Below, piece by piece: positions 7,749 to 16,798 of a stretch of 64,000 nucleotides of DNA (its first letter is position 1; every line of letters starts with the position of its first letter). The notes beneath the pieces were generated by a model. The model had not been told where the DNA came from. It saw nothing but the letters and a program-made list of their open reading frames with translations, and ran no database searches. This DNA comes from Pseudomonas yamanorum (lineage in GTDB: Bacteria > Pseudomonadota > Gammaproteobacteria > Pseudomonadales > Pseudomonadaceae). The translations under genes and the position numbers were made by a program. The DNA is taken from assembly GCF_013386765.1 (NCBI RefSeq), contig NZ_JACARE010000014.1, positions 215,758-279,757 on the forward strand, in the 5' to 3' direction.

Positions 7749-9158
7749 ATGATCCGCACTTATTACGATGAGATGTACGACGGGGCAGGGCAGGTGCGCC
7801 CCCATTACCGCGAATTTGCCCGCTGGTTGGCCGAGACGCCCCCTGAACTGCTGGCCCAGCGCCGGCGCGAAGCCGATTTGCTGTTTCACCGGGCCGGCAT
7901 CACCTTCACCCTGTATGGCGACGAGCAAGGCACCGAGCGCCTGATTCCCTTCGACACGATCCCCCGCAGCATCCCGGCCAGTGAATGGCGGATTGTCGAG
8001 CGCGGCTGTATCCAGCGAGTCAAGGCGCTGAACATGTTCCTCGCCGACCTGTATCACGAACAACGCATCATCAAGGCCGGGATCATCCCCGCCGAGCAAG
8101 TGCTGGCCAACGAGCAATATCAGTTGGCGATGCAGGGCCTGGACCTGCACCGCGATATCTATTCCCACATCTCCGGCGTCGATCTCGTACGCGATGGCGA
8201 CGGCACTTACTACGTCCTCGAAGACAACCTGCGCACCCCCAGCGGTGTCAGCTACATGCTCGAAGACCGCAAGATGATGATGCGCCTGTTCCCCGAACTG
8301 TTTGCCGCCCAGCGCATCGCGCCGATCGATCACTACCCCAACCTGTTGCTCGACACCCTGAAAAGCTCCAGCCCGCTGGATAACCCCAGTGTGGTGGTAC
8401 TGACGCCTGGGCGTTTCAACAGTGCGTTCTTCGAACATGCGTTCCTGGCCCGTGAAATGGGCGTGGAACTGGTGGAAGGCGCCGACCTGTTCGTGCGCGA
8501 TGACCGTGTGTTCATGCGCACCACCGACGGCCCCAAGGCGGTGGACGTGATCTACCGTCGCCTCGACGACGCATTCCTCGACCCACTGGCCTTCAACCCG
8601 GACTCCATGCTCGGCGTGCCCGGCCTGCTGGCGGCGTATCGTTCGGGCAATGTGGTACTGGCCAATGCCATCGGCACCGGGGTGGCGGATGACAAATCGG
8701 TGTACCCCTTCGTCACCGAGATGATCCGTTTTTACCTGGATGAAGAGCCGATCCTGAAGAACGTTCCGACGTTCCAGTGTCGTAATCCCAGCGAACTGTC
8801 CCACGTGCTGGCCAACCTTCCGGAACTGGTGGTGAAGGAAACCCAAGGCTCCGGTGGTTACGGCATGTTGGTGGGCCCGGCAGCCACGGCGGCAGAAATC
8901 GAAGCCTTCCGCGCACGCATCAAGGCCAAGCCCCACGCCTACATCGCGCAGCCAACCCTGTGCCTGTCGACGTGTCCGACCTTTGTCGAAAACGGCATCG
9001 CCCCGCGGCATATCGACCTGCGCCCGTTCGTGTTGCAAGGCAAGGAAACTCGCGTAGTCCCCGGTGGCCTGACTCGTGTGGCGCTGCGGGAAGGTTCGCT
9101 GGTGGTCAACTCGTCCCAGGGCGGCGGCACCAAAGACACCTGGGTGGTCGAGGATTGA
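7749..9158 (+). CDS. Circularly permuted type 2 ATP-grasp protein
   Basis: A 469-residue protein from ATG 7749, preceded by AAGGAG; the frame is open to 7686 but the sigma-54 promoter lies in that extension. It opens MIRTYYDEMYDGAGQVRPHY, typical of the family. Other landmarks are YVLEDNLRTPSGVSYMLEDR, VIYRRLDD, the glycine-rich nucleotide segment KETQGSGGYGML, and NSSQGGGTKDTWV near the end. ATP-grasp enzymes join a carboxylate to an amine through an acyl-phosphate. Comparative genomics places this family with alpha-E and transglutaminase-like proteins in predicted peptide synthesis or tagging operons, and that set is present here. The substrate is unknown. Confidence 0.92.
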   Translation: MIRTYYDEMYDGAGQVRPHYREFARWLAETPPELLAQRRREADLLFHRAGITFTLYGDEQGTERLIPFDTIPRSIPASEWRIVERGCIQRVKALNMFLADLYHEQRIIKAGIIPAEQVLANEQYQLAMQGLDLHRDIYSHISGVDLVRDGDGTYYVLEDNLRTPSGVSYMLEDRKMMMRLFPELFAAQRIAPIDHYPNLLLDTLKSSSPLDNPSVVVLTPGRFNSAFFEHAFLAREMGVELVEGADLFVRDDRVFMRTTDGPKAVDVIYRRLDDAFLDPLAFNPDSMLGVPGLLAAYRSGNVVLANAIGTGVADDKSVYPFVTEMIRFYLDEEPILKNVPTFQCRNPSELSHVLANLPELVVKETQGSGGYGMLVGPAATAAEIEAFRARIKAKPHAYIAQPTLCLSTCPTFVENGIAPRHIDLRPFVLQGKETRVVPGGLTRVALREGSLVVNSSQGGGTKDTWVVED

Positions 9159-9161
9159 AAT

Positions 9162-10112
9162 ATGTTGAGTAGAACTGCCTCGGATTTGTATTGGATGTCG
9201 CGCTATCTGGAGCGCGCGGAAAACCTCGCGCGCATGCTCGATGTCAGTTATTCGCTGTCGCTGATGCCCCAGGACGGGCGCGGTGATGGCCTGCATGAAC
9301 TGGCGATGCCGTTGCTGATCACCGGCACCCTCGACGATTACCGCGAGCGCCACGGTGAACTGCACGCCGAGCGCCTGCTGCACTTCTTCGCCCTGGATGC
9401 GGCGAACCCGGCAAGCATCTATAGCTGCCTGGGTGCGGCCCGCGCCAGCGCCCATGCGGTGCGTGGGCGAATCACCGCCGACATGTGGGAAAACATCAAC
9501 GCCACCTGGCTGGAAATTCGCGACATCGCCCAGCAAGGCCTGAGCCGCTATGGCATGAGCCGCTTCTGTGAATGGGTCAAGGAACGTTCCCACCTGTTCC
9601 GCGGTGCCACCTACGGCACCATCATGCGCAACGACGCCTTTCGCTTCATTCGCCTGGGTACCTTTATCGAGCGCGCCGACAACACCCTGCGCCTGCTGGA
9701 TGCCCGCTACGAAATGGCCGGCGACCAGGCCGAAGCGGTCACCGATGGTACGGCCCACGCCTACTATCAGTGGAGTGCGTTGCTGCGGGCGTTGTCGTCG
9801 TTCGAGGCCTATACCGAGATCTACCGCGACGCCCCCGGCGCCCGGCAAGTCGCCGAGCTGTTGCTGCTGCGCGCAGATGTGCCGCGTTCGCTGCGGGCCT
9901 GCAGTGAAGAGATCGACCAGATCCTCGCCAGCCTGCCCGGCATCAACGGTCGCCCGGCTCAGCGCCTGGCAGCCGAGATGGACGCGCGCCTGCGCTATAC
10001 CGCCATCGACGAAATTCTCGAGGAAGGCCTGCACGCTTGGCTGACCGACTTCATCCCCCTCGTGCGCGAGCTGGGTGATGCTATTTACAGTTCCTACCTG
10101 GAGGCGGCATGA
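9162..10112 (+). CDS. Alpha-E domain protein
   Basis: A 316-residue, largely helical protein that begins MLSRTASDLYWMSRYLERAE, the hallmark of the alpha-E family; RLGTFIERADNTLRLLDARY is a second, similar helix pair. Its biochemical role is unknown. It always travels with a circularly permuted ATP-grasp protein and is thought to form part of the same ligase system. It starts 3 bp after the ATP-grasp stop and overlaps the next gene by 4 bp, so the three are one translational unit. Confidence 0.92.
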   Translation: MLSRTASDLYWMSRYLERAENLARMLDVSYSLSLMPQDGRGDGLHELAMPLLITGTLDDYRERHGELHAERLLHFFALDAANPASIYSCLGAARASAHAVRGRITADMWENINATWLEIRDIAQQGLSRYGMSRFCEWVKERSHLFRGATYGTIMRNDAFRFIRLGTFIERADNTLRLLDARYEMAGDQAEAVTDGTAHAYYQWSALLRALSSFEAYTEIYRDAPGARQVAELLLLRADVPRSLRACSEEIDQILASLPGINGRPAQRLAAEMDARLRYTAIDEILEEGLHAWLTDFIPLVRELGDAIYSSYLEAA

Positions 10113-10912
10113 GACTTTCCATCAGCCACGAAACCACCTACCACTACGAAGACCAGGTGCGCGCCAGCATCCAGTACCTGCGCCTCACGCCCCACGACAG
10201 CGAGCGCCAGCATGTCCTCAGCTGGCAGCTGGACCTGCCCCGGCCGGTGCGGGCGCAACTCGACCCGTTCGGCAACATCCTGCATGTGCTGACCCTGGAC
10301 GAGCCCCACGAAGCCATCATCATCGGCGCCCGTGGCCAGGTGGACATCGACGAATTGCGCGAGGCCGAGCATGAAAGCCAGTCGGCCTTCCCGTTCCTGC
10401 GCTGTACCCGCTTGACCGAGCCGGACGACGCCCTGCGCAGCTTTGCCGAAAAGCACTGCCATCAACGCCGCGACCGCAGCGCGCTGATCGACCTGATGCA
10501 CGCGCTGAACCAGTACATGACCTATTCGCCGGGCTCCACCGAAGTCGACACCTGTGCGGCCAAGGCATTTGCCGGGCGCGCCGGGGTCTGCCAGGACCAC
10601 ACCCACGCCTTCCTGGCCTGCGCCCGCAGCCTGGGGATTCCGGCGCGGTATGTGTCGGGGTACTTGTACAGTGAAGACTGCGAGCACCTGGCCAGCCACG
10701 CCTGGGCCGAAGCCTGGCTGGATGACGCCTGGTACAGCTTTGACGTGACCAACCAACTGGCCCGGCCGGAGCGGCATTTGAAGCTGGCGGTGGGCCTGGA
10801 TTACCTCGACGCTTGCCCGGTGCGGGGCATGCGCCGTGGGGGCGGGCATGAGCAGATGCATGCCAAGGTATTTGTGGCGCCGACACCGGTGATTTCGGTG
10901 CAGCAGCAGTAG
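10109..10912 (+). CDS. Transglutaminase-like cysteine peptidase/amidotransferase
   Basis: 267 residues. The N-terminal beta domain (SISHETTYHYEDQVRASIQY) is followed by a transglutaminase-like core with an intact Cys-His-Asp triad: GVCQDHTH, SHAWAEAW and SFDVTN. No signal peptide is seen, so it should be cytosolic. In the ATP-grasp/alpha-E context it may cleave or transfer the peptide product. The family has a known circularised N-terminal extension, which appears complete here. It is the last gene of the operon. Confidence 0.9.
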   Translation: MRLSISHETTYHYEDQVRASIQYLRLTPHDSERQHVLSWQLDLPRPVRAQLDPFGNILHVLTLDEPHEAIIIGARGQVDIDELREAEHESQSAFPFLRCTRLTEPDDALRSFAEKHCHQRRDRSALIDLMHALNQYMTYSPGSTEVDTCAAKAFAGRAGVCQDHTHAFLACARSLGIPARYVSGYLYSEDCEHLASHAWAEAWLDDAWYSFDVTNQLARPERHLKLAVGLDYLDACPVRGMRRGGGHEQMHAKVFVAPTPVISVQQQ

Positions 10913-10921
10913 GATTCCGGG

Positions 10922-10971
10922 AGAGAGAGCGCTTTCTGCAGCAGGAAAGCTCTCTGTGCCAGGAAAGCTTT
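10922..10971 (+). terminator. Imperfect hairpin after the ATP-grasp operon
   Basis: AGAGAGCGCTTTC and GGAAAGCTCTCT can pair with a CG bulge and a TGCAGCA loop; a second caggaaagctTTTTG copy follows. The T-run is short, so termination is only possible. Confidence 0.35.
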
Positions 10972-10972
10972 T

Positions 10973-11105
10973 TGTGGCGAGGGAGCTTGCTCCCGCTGGG
11001 CTGCGAAGCGGCCCCAAAACCTGCCCCCGAGTTCTATCTGGAGAAATGTGATTGTCTGATTGGGGGCTGCTGCGCAGCCCAGCGGGAGCAAGCTCCCTCG
11101 CCACA
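10973..11105. repeat. REPIN, TGTGGCGAGGGAGC class
   Basis: Inverted ends TGTGGCGAGGGAGCTTGCTC and its complement (ending TCCCTCGCCACA) with extended inner arms GGGCTGCGAAGCGGCCCC / GGGGGCTGCTGCGCAGCCC. At 133 bp it is longer than the other classes in the window. It separates convergent genes. Confidence 0.85.
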
Positions 11106-11119
11106 GGTTTACCCGAGCC

Positions 11120-11923
11120 TTAAGGCTGCTTTCTGCCTGCCATATGCTTCAAATACCCCACCAACAGGTCCAGGTCCGCATCCGGCAGCACGCTGGCAGC
11201 AAACGCCGGCATCTTCGCCTGCGGCCAGTGGCGCATGCTTTGCGGGTCGCGGATGTAGCGCTTGAGGAAATCACCGGAAAAATATTCGGTGGGGTTGTAA
11301 GGAATATTCAGGTCCGGCCCCACCTGCGCATCGCCCGCGCCGTTCAGGCGATGACACGCCAGGCAGTTCTTTTGGAACAGCGCGAATCCTTGATTCACCG
11401 GATCATTCGGCGCCAGTTTCGGGTCCGGCAGCAACGCCGGAAAACGCTCCGCAACCGTCTTCAATTGCTTGATCCCGGAGATCTGAAACGGCCATTGCTC
11501 AGGGCTGATATTTCCGGCCTGCGGGTCCGTCCACACCAGGTAAAACGGCCCGGCGCCGGGTTTGCCATCTGCGAGCGGCGGCCACGGATGCGCCGGATCC
11601 TCCACTGCCAACCACGCCCGCGCGCCGCTTTTTGACAACAGCGGCGCCGCCGTCAATTCAGCAGCAAATCCGTCGAGGGCCACCGCCTGCAGATGGTTTT
11701 CCGGCTGGATGCCCGGTAACAGCGCTGCCAGCGGCACCGCGCGATACGTCATGTTGCGCTTGTAGGAAACGTCATCAACGATCTGCACCGTCTGCACGTC
11801 CGGGCGCTTGAGCAGCTCGGCTGTTTCCCAGGTTTTGCTGGCGTGATCCAGTTCGATGGTCAATTGCGCGGCGTGCGCCGGCAGAGCCAGCAGGAGGGTC
11901 AGGAGGACGATGATCTGTTTCAA
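11120..11923 (-). CDS. Secreted c-type cytochrome with an N-terminal oxidoreductase-like domain
   Basis: 267 residues from TTG 11923, chosen because the signal peptide (LLTLLLALPAHAA) begins there; 60 extra in-frame residues upstream look non-coding. Residues 20-165 resemble the molybdopterin-oxidoreductase-like domain found before some cytochromes (AWLAVEDPAHPWPP, GPFYLVWTDP). The C-terminal class I cytochrome c domain has the haem motif CLACH and a distal Met in AKMPAF. It probably carries electrons in the periplasm. The partner enzyme is not adjacent. The non-ATG start and the lack of a clear ribosome-binding site make the exact N terminus uncertain. Confidence 0.8.
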   Translation of the reverse strand: MKQIIVLLTLLLALPAHAAQLTIELDHASKTWETAELLKRPDVQTVQIVDDVSYKRNMTYRAVPLAALLPGIQPENHLQAVALDGFAAELTAAPLLSKSGARAWLAVEDPAHPWPPLADGKPGAGPFYLVWTDPQAGNISPEQWPFQISGIKQLKTVAERFPALLPDPKLAPNDPVNQGFALFQKNCLACHRLNGAGDAQVGPDLNIPYNPTEYFSGDFLKRYIRDPQSMRHWPQAKMPAFAASVLPDADLDLLVGYLKHMAGRKQP

Positions 11924-12095
11924 GGAAGGGCCCGTTCTGGAGTGGCGATACGGGTTTAAGATACCGCAAAACAACCTGAAATCGGCGCGCAAAACGGCAG
12001 CCCCTGACGGGATCGCTATACGCAATATCCCGAAAGGTGCTGCCAAAGGCTGCGATCCTGGCGCTGTGTCTGCGCAGAATGTGGAGTGGAAGAGA

Positions 12096-12191
12096 TCACC
12101 CAATAACCTTGGTCAGGTTGGGCAAGATCAGAATCAGGGTAGTGGCGAAGAGAATAAGTCCCGCCTGACGAACTTTCGAATGCTTGAACAT
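12096..12191 (-). CDS. Candidate 31-residue membrane peptide
   Basis: ATG 12191 follows AAAGGCAG. The peptide starts MFKHSKVRQAGLIL and continues as one hydrophobic segment (residues 10-25), ending PNLTKVIG. A basic N terminus followed by a single transmembrane helix is typical of small inner-membrane proteins. It lies upstream of, and is co-oriented with, the cytochrome gene. Support is from composition and start context only. Confidence 0.5.
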   Translation of the reverse strand: MFKHSKVRQAGLILFATTLILILPNLTKVIG

Positions 12192-12603
12192 GGCTGACTG
12201 CCTTTTGTTGTTATTCCTGAGCGTCAAATGCGTGCCGGTCGATTTAACTATGACGGTGCTACATGACTCTTTTCTTACAGTTCTTACAGGTGCTCCAGCA
12301 AAACCCGGCAGCAACCTTTTACTTCTCCTACAGATTCAACCTTAGAGCCCCCGTTCTGCATGGCTTAGATCCATTTCGTCTCATGACCTAGCGGAGTCTT
12401 ATTAAAAAGGCATGAGGCCAATTGCCAGCCAGACGCCAGCCCTACGGCTAGACAGCTAAAACGATTAATCAGCCGATTCTCGTAGCCTCCTACCGTTCGT
12501 CTGAGCGCGCACGTCAAGGTCAATGAGCGGTTCGGTCATTGAATCCGGCGCCCCGGCGCCTAAGGTAAGGGCACGATTCGTTGCCCAGTGATTCGAGGAC
12601 GTC
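12192..12603. other. Intergenic region between divergent genes
   Basis: 412 bp without a convincing gene. It holds a repeated TTCTTACAG (near 12270-12290), a perfect inverted repeat at 12520-12542 and a GGCGCC-CC-GGCGCC palindrome near 12547-12560. It should contain the promoters of the small peptide (minus) and the thiolase operon (plus). Confidence 0.5.
12520..12542. promoter_or_regulatory. Perfect inverted repeat, candidate operator of the thiolase operon
   Basis: TCAATGA-N9-TCATTGA centred 73 bp before the thiolase start. The arms are exact and a 16-bp centre-to-centre spacing suits a dimeric repressor such as a TetR or MerR protein. The regulator is not in the window. Confidence 0.45.
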
Positions 12604-13809
12604 ATGACCCAAGCTTTGATCTTTGATGCGATACGCACGCCCCGTGGCAAAGGCAAGGCGGATGGCGCCTTGCACAGCGTCAAGCCGGTAAACCTGGTGG
12701 CCGGGTTGCTGACGGCGCTGCAACAGCGCACCGGCCTGGATACGCGGCAAGTGGATGACATCGTCCTCGGCTGCGTCACACCGGTTGGCGACCAGGGCGC
12801 CGACATCGCCAAGACCGCTGCCCTGGTGGCGGACTGGGACGTCAGCGTCGCCGGTGTGCAGATCAACCGCTTTTGCGCCTCGGGTCTGGAGGCGGTGAAC
12901 CTCGGCGCGATGAAAGTGCGTTCAGGGTTTGAAGACCTGGTGGTGGTCGGCGGTGTCGAGTCCATGTCCCGCGTGCCCATGGGCAGCGACGGCGGCGCCT
13001 GGGTGCTCGACCCGCAAACCAATATGCACAGCCACTTCACGCCGCAGGGCATCGGCGCCGACCTCATCGCCACGCTGGAAGGCTTCACCCGCCAGGACGT
13101 CGATGCGTTCGCCCTGCACTCACAACAGAAAGCGGCGCGGGCAAGATCAGACGGCTCCTTCAACAAGTCGCTGATCGCGGTGCAGGACCAGAACGGCATC
13201 GTGCTGCTGGACCAGGACGAGTTCATCCGCGCCGATTCCACCCTCGAAGGCCTGGGCAAACTCAAACCCAGCTTCGAAATGATGGGCCAGATGGGTTTCG
13301 ATGCCACGGCCTTGCGGGTCTACAGCCATGTCGAACGTATCAATCATGTGCACACACCGGGCAACAGTTCCGGGATCGTCGACGGCGCGGCGCTGATGTT
13401 GATTGGCTCTGAAGCGAAGGGCCGCGAGCTGGGCCTGCAACCCCGAGCGCGGATCGTCGCTACGGCGGTCACCAGCACCGACCCCACCATCATGCTCACC
13501 GGCCCGGCGCCGGCAACCCGCAAGGCCCTGGCCAAGGCGGGCCTGCGGGTGGAAGACATCGACCTGTTCGAGGTCAACGAAGCGTTTGCCTCGGTGGTGC
13601 TCAAGTTCATCAAGGACATGGGCATCGACGCCACCCGGGTCAACGTCAACGGCGGCTCCATCGCCATGGGCCACCCGCTGGGCGCCACGGGCTGCGCGAT
13701 TCTCGGCACCCTGCTCGACGAACTGGAGGTGCGCCAGCAGCGTTATGGCCTGGCCACCTTGTGTGTCGGCGGTGGCATGGGTATCGCCACCATCATCGAA
13801 CGCCTCTGA
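12604..13809 (+). CDS. Acetyl-CoA C-acyltransferase (thiolase)
   Basis: 401 residues, full length. The thiolase catalytic set is intact: the nucleophile in [10 protein letters not shown] (about Cys91), the histidine in [14 protein letters not shown] (about 357) and the second cysteine in LCVGGGMG (about 387). It cleaves 3-ketoacyl-CoA with CoA or condenses two acyl-CoA units. With the next gene it makes a beta-oxidation pair distinct from classical fadBA, since the order is thiolase first. The genes are 16 bp apart and form an operon. The chain-length preference cannot be read from sequence. Confidence 0.92.
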   Translation: MTQALIFDAIRTPRGKGKADGALHSVKPVNLVAGLLTALQQRTGLDTRQVDDIVLGCVTPVGDQGADIAKTAALVADWDVSVAGVQINRFCASGLEAVNLGAMKVRSGFEDLVVVGGVESMSRVPMGSDGGAWVLDPQTNMHSHFTPQGIGADLIATLEGFTRQDVDAFALHSQQKAARARSDGSFNKSLIAVQDQNGIVLLDQDEFIRADSTLEGLGKLKPSFEMMGQMGFDATALRVYSHVERINHVHTPGNSSGIVDGAALMLIGSEAKGRELGLQPRARIVATAVTSTDPTIMLTGPAPATRKALAKAGLRVEDIDLFEVNEAFASVVLKFIKDMGIDATRVNVNGGSIAMGHPLGATGCAILGTLLDELEVRQQRYGLATLCVGGGMGIATIIERL

Positions 13810-13825
13810 GCCTAAGGAATCAGTC

Positions 13826-15973
13826 ATGACCGATGCCATTCGTTACGAAAAAGGCCAGGACCAGATTGTGGTGCTGACCATCGACATGCCCGGCCAGAGC
13901 GCCAACACCATGAACGGGGTGTACCGCGAGGCCATGGCGGCCACGGTCGCCCGTCTGGAAGCCGAGAAGGACTCGATTGCCGGGGTAATCATCACCTCGG
14001 CGAAAAAGACCTTCTTCGCCGGCGGCGACCTCAATGAATTGATCAAGGTCGACAAGCCCCACGCCAAGGCTTTCTACGACAGCGTGTTGCTGTTGAAGGC
14101 GCAGTTGCGCACCCTGGAAACCCTCGGCAAGCCGGTAGTGGCCGCCATTAACGGCGCGGCGTTGGGCGGAGGTTGGGAGATTTGCCTGGCGTGCCAGCAC
14201 CGCGTGGCGCTGGACCACAAGTCGGTACAGATCGGCCTGCCGGAAGTCACCCTCGGGCTTTTGCCGGGCGGCGGTGGCGTGGTGCGCATGGTGCGTATGC
14301 TGGGCCTGGAAAAGGCCTTGCCCTACTTGCTGGAAGGTAAAAAGATTACGCCGCAGCAGGCGCTGCAAGCCGGATTGATTGACGAGCTGGCGGCAGACCG
14401 TGACGAGCTGCTGGCCAAGTCCCGGGCGTGGATCCTGGCCAATCCGGACGCGAAACAGCGTTGGGACATCAAGGGTTACCAGATCCCTGGCGGTACGCCG
14501 TCCAACCCGAAAGTCGCGCAAATGCTTGCCATCGCGCCATCTGTATTGCGTAGCAAAACCAATGGCTGCTTCCCGGCCCCGGAGAAAATCCTCTGCGCCG
14601 CCGTGGAAGGCGCCCAGGTGGATTTCGACACCGCGCACCTGATCGAAACGCGCTACTTCACCGAGCTGGTTACCGGGCAAGTGGCGAAGAACATGATTGG
14701 CACCTTCTGGTTCCAGCTCAATGAAATCAACGCCGGCAGCTCGCGGCCCAAGGGCTTTGCGCCGTATGTGACACGCAAGGTTGGCGTGCTTGGCGCCGGG
14801 ATGATGGGCGCGGGCATTGCCTACGTCAGCGCCTCGGCGGGCGTTGAGGTGGTGCTGAAGGACGTCAACCTGGCGGCAGCGGAGAAGGGCAAGGCCCACT
14901 CGGCAGTGTTGCTGGACAAGAAGGTCAGCCGTGGGCAATTGACCGCCGAACAGCGGGAAACCATCCTCGCGCGGATTATCCCTACAGAATCCGATGCCGA
15001 CCTCGCCGGCTGCGACCTGATCATCGAAGCCGTCTTCGAAGACCGGGAGCTCAAGGCCAAGGTCTCGGCTGCCGCGCAAAGCGTGGTGGGTGCCGACGCG
15101 GTAATCGCCTCCAATACCTCCACCTTGCCCATCAGCGGCCTGGCCACGGCGGTGCCTGACCAGGGCAAGTTTATCGGCCTGCACTTCTTCAGCCCGGTGG
15201 ACAAGATGCCCCTGGTGGAAATCATCAAGGGCGCCCGCACCAGCGACGAAACCCTGGCTCGGGGTTTTGATTTCGTACTGCAAATCAAGAAAACCCCGAT
15301 CGTGGTCAACGACAGTCGTGGCTTCTTCACCTCGCGGGTGTTCGGCACCTTCACCAACGAAGGCATCGCCATGCTCGGCGAAGGCGTGGCCGCTCCGATG
15401 ATCGAGACCGAGGCACGCAAGGCCGGCATGCCGGTGGGACCGCTGGCGGTCTCTGACGAAGTTTCCCTCAGCCTGATGAGCCATATCCGCCAGCAGACGG
15501 CCAAGGACCTGCAGGCCGAGGGCAAGCCGTTACCCCAGCATCCGGCGTTTGCGGTGATCGATTTGTTGCTCAACGAATACAAACGCCCGGGCAAGGCCGC
15601 GGGTGGCGGTTTCTACGATTACCCGGCGGGCGGGCAGAAACACTTGTGGCCGGAGCTGAAAAGCCGCTTTGAAAAGCCCGGCCAACAGATCTCGCCACAG
15701 GACGTGCGCGACCGTTTGTTGTTCATCCAGGCCATCGAAACCGTGCGCTGTGTGGAGGAGGGCGTGTTGATGTCGACGGCCGATGCCAACGTTGGCTCGA
15801 TCTTCGGTATCGGCTTTGCCGCCTGGAGCGGCGGGGCGCTGCAGTTCATCAATCAGTACGGCCTGAACGACTTCATCGCCCGGGCGCGTTACCTGGCCGA
15901 GCAATACGGCGAGCGCTTCACGCCGCCGGCGCTGTTGTTGGAGAAAGCTGCACAAGGTGAAGTGTTTCGGTGA
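13826..15973 (+). CDS. Bifunctional enoyl-CoA hydratase/3-hydroxyacyl-CoA dehydrogenase (FadB/FadJ-like)
   Basis: 715 residues from ATG 13826, which follows TAAGGAA; the frame is open upstream inside the thiolase gene by chance. Residues 1-200 are a crotonase domain (SAKKTFFAGGDLNELIK, NGAALGGGWEIC, PEVTLGLLPGGGG). Residues about 310-500 are the NAD-binding domain (KVGVLGAGMMGAGIAYVSA, IIEAVFED, ASNTSTLPIS), followed by the C-terminal dehydrogenase domains (HFFSPVDKMPLVEII, NDSRGFFTSRVF). It hydrates enoyl-CoA and oxidises L-3-hydroxyacyl-CoA, feeding the thiolase encoded just upstream. Confidence 0.93.
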   Translation: MTDAIRYEKGQDQIVVLTIDMPGQSANTMNGVYREAMAATVARLEAEKDSIAGVIITSAKKTFFAGGDLNELIKVDKPHAKAFYDSVLLLKAQLRTLETLGKPVVAAINGAALGGGWEICLACQHRVALDHKSVQIGLPEVTLGLLPGGGGVVRMVRMLGLEKALPYLLEGKKITPQQALQAGLIDELAADRDELLAKSRAWILANPDAKQRWDIKGYQIPGGTPSNPKVAQMLAIAPSVLRSKTNGCFPAPEKILCAAVEGAQVDFDTAHLIETRYFTELVTGQVAKNMIGTFWFQLNEINAGSSRPKGFAPYVTRKVGVLGAGMMGAGIAYVSASAGVEVVLKDVNLAAAEKGKAHSAVLLDKKVSRGQLTAEQRETILARIIPTESDADLAGCDLIIEAVFEDRELKAKVSAAAQSVVGADAVIASNTSTLPISGLATAVPDQGKFIGLHFFSPVDKMPLVEIIKGARTSDETLARGFDFVLQIKKTPIVVNDSRGFFTSRVFGTFTNEGIAMLGEGVAAPMIETEARKAGMPVGPLAVSDEVSLSLMSHIRQQTAKDLQAEGKPLPQHPAFAVIDLLLNEYKRPGKAAGGGFYDYPAGGQKHLWPELKSRFEKPGQQISPQDVRDRLLFIQAIETVRCVEEGVLMSTADANVGSIFGIGFAAWSGGALQFINQYGLNDFIARARYLAEQYGERFTPPALLLEKAAQGEVFR

Positions 15974-16059
15974 CCAAATGTGGGGCTTGCCTTGGAAGGG
16001 TATTTCAAGGCAGGCTCTGGGGGTGTTCATTATTCCCATCGCCGTGTCAGGTATTTTTT

Positions 16060-16788
16060 ATGTCGTTACGCGTGTGCATCCTGGAAACCGATATCCTGCG
16101 TCCCGGGCTGATCGATCAGTACCAAGGGTACGGGCAGATGTTCAAGCGCCTGTTCTCCAAGCAGCCGATTGCCGCCGAGTTCGTCATCTATAACGTGGTG
16201 CAGGGTGAATACCCGGCGGATGAAGAAGTGTTCGACGCCTACCTGGTGACGGGCAGCAAGGCCGACTCCTTTGGCACCGATCCGTGGATCCAGACCCTCA
16301 AGACCTACCTGCTGGGCCGCCATGCCCGTGGCGACAAGCTGATCGGCATCTGTTTCGGCCACCAACTGCTTGCGTTGCTGCTGGGTGGCAAGACCGAGCG
16401 GGCGACCAAGGGTTGGGGCATGGGCATCCATGACTACAAACTGAACGCCAAGGCCCCGTGGATGAGCCCGGTGGTGGAAGAACTGACGCTGTTGATCAGC
16501 CACCAGGACCAGGTCACCACCTTGCCGGAAAACGCCACCGTGATCGCGTCCAGCGAATTCTGTCCGTTTGCGGCGTACCACATTGAAGACCAGGTGCTGT
16601 GCTTCCAGGGCCACCCGGAATTTATCCACGACTATTCCCGCGAGTTGCTGGAGATTCTTCAGACAACCTTGGGGGAGAAGGTTTACACCAACGGTGTGGC
16701 CAGCCTGGAACGAGACCACCACGGCGTCACCGTGGCGGAATGGATGATGCGGTTTGTGGCGCACAAACCAGAAGCCGGCGCGGCCTGA
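16060..16788 (+). CDS. Class I glutamine amidotransferase
   Basis: 242 residues from ATG 16060 (MSLRVCILETDILRPG). The nucleophilic cysteine is in GICFGHQLLALLLGG (about residue 98) and the catalytic histidine is in FQGHPEF (about 185). The protein resembles GMP-synthase-like amidotransferase domains that stand alone, some of which hydrolyse gamma-glutamyl amines or act in polyamine breakdown. It follows the fatty-acid pair by about 85 bp, and no synthetase partner is present, so its substrate is open. Confidence 0.85.
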   Translation: MSLRVCILETDILRPGLIDQYQGYGQMFKRLFSKQPIAAEFVIYNVVQGEYPADEEVFDAYLVTGSKADSFGTDPWIQTLKTYLLGRHARGDKLIGICFGHQLLALLLGGKTERATKGWGMGIHDYKLNAKAPWMSPVVEELTLLISHQDQVTTLPENATVIASSEFCPFAAYHIEDQVLCFQGHPEFIHDYSRELLEILQTTLGEKVYTNGVASLERDHHGVTVAEWMMRFVAHKPEAGAA

Positions 16789-16798
16789 CGCACAATAA

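Noticed and set aside
7557..10034. An 825-codon minus-strand open frame
   Set aside because: It is antisense to the ATP-grasp and alpha-E genes, which have strong family signatures. Long antisense frames are common in high-GC Pseudomonas DNA, and its translation shows no recognisable family.
13820..15484. A 554-codon minus-strand open frame
   Set aside because: It is a shadow of the FadB/FadJ-like gene.
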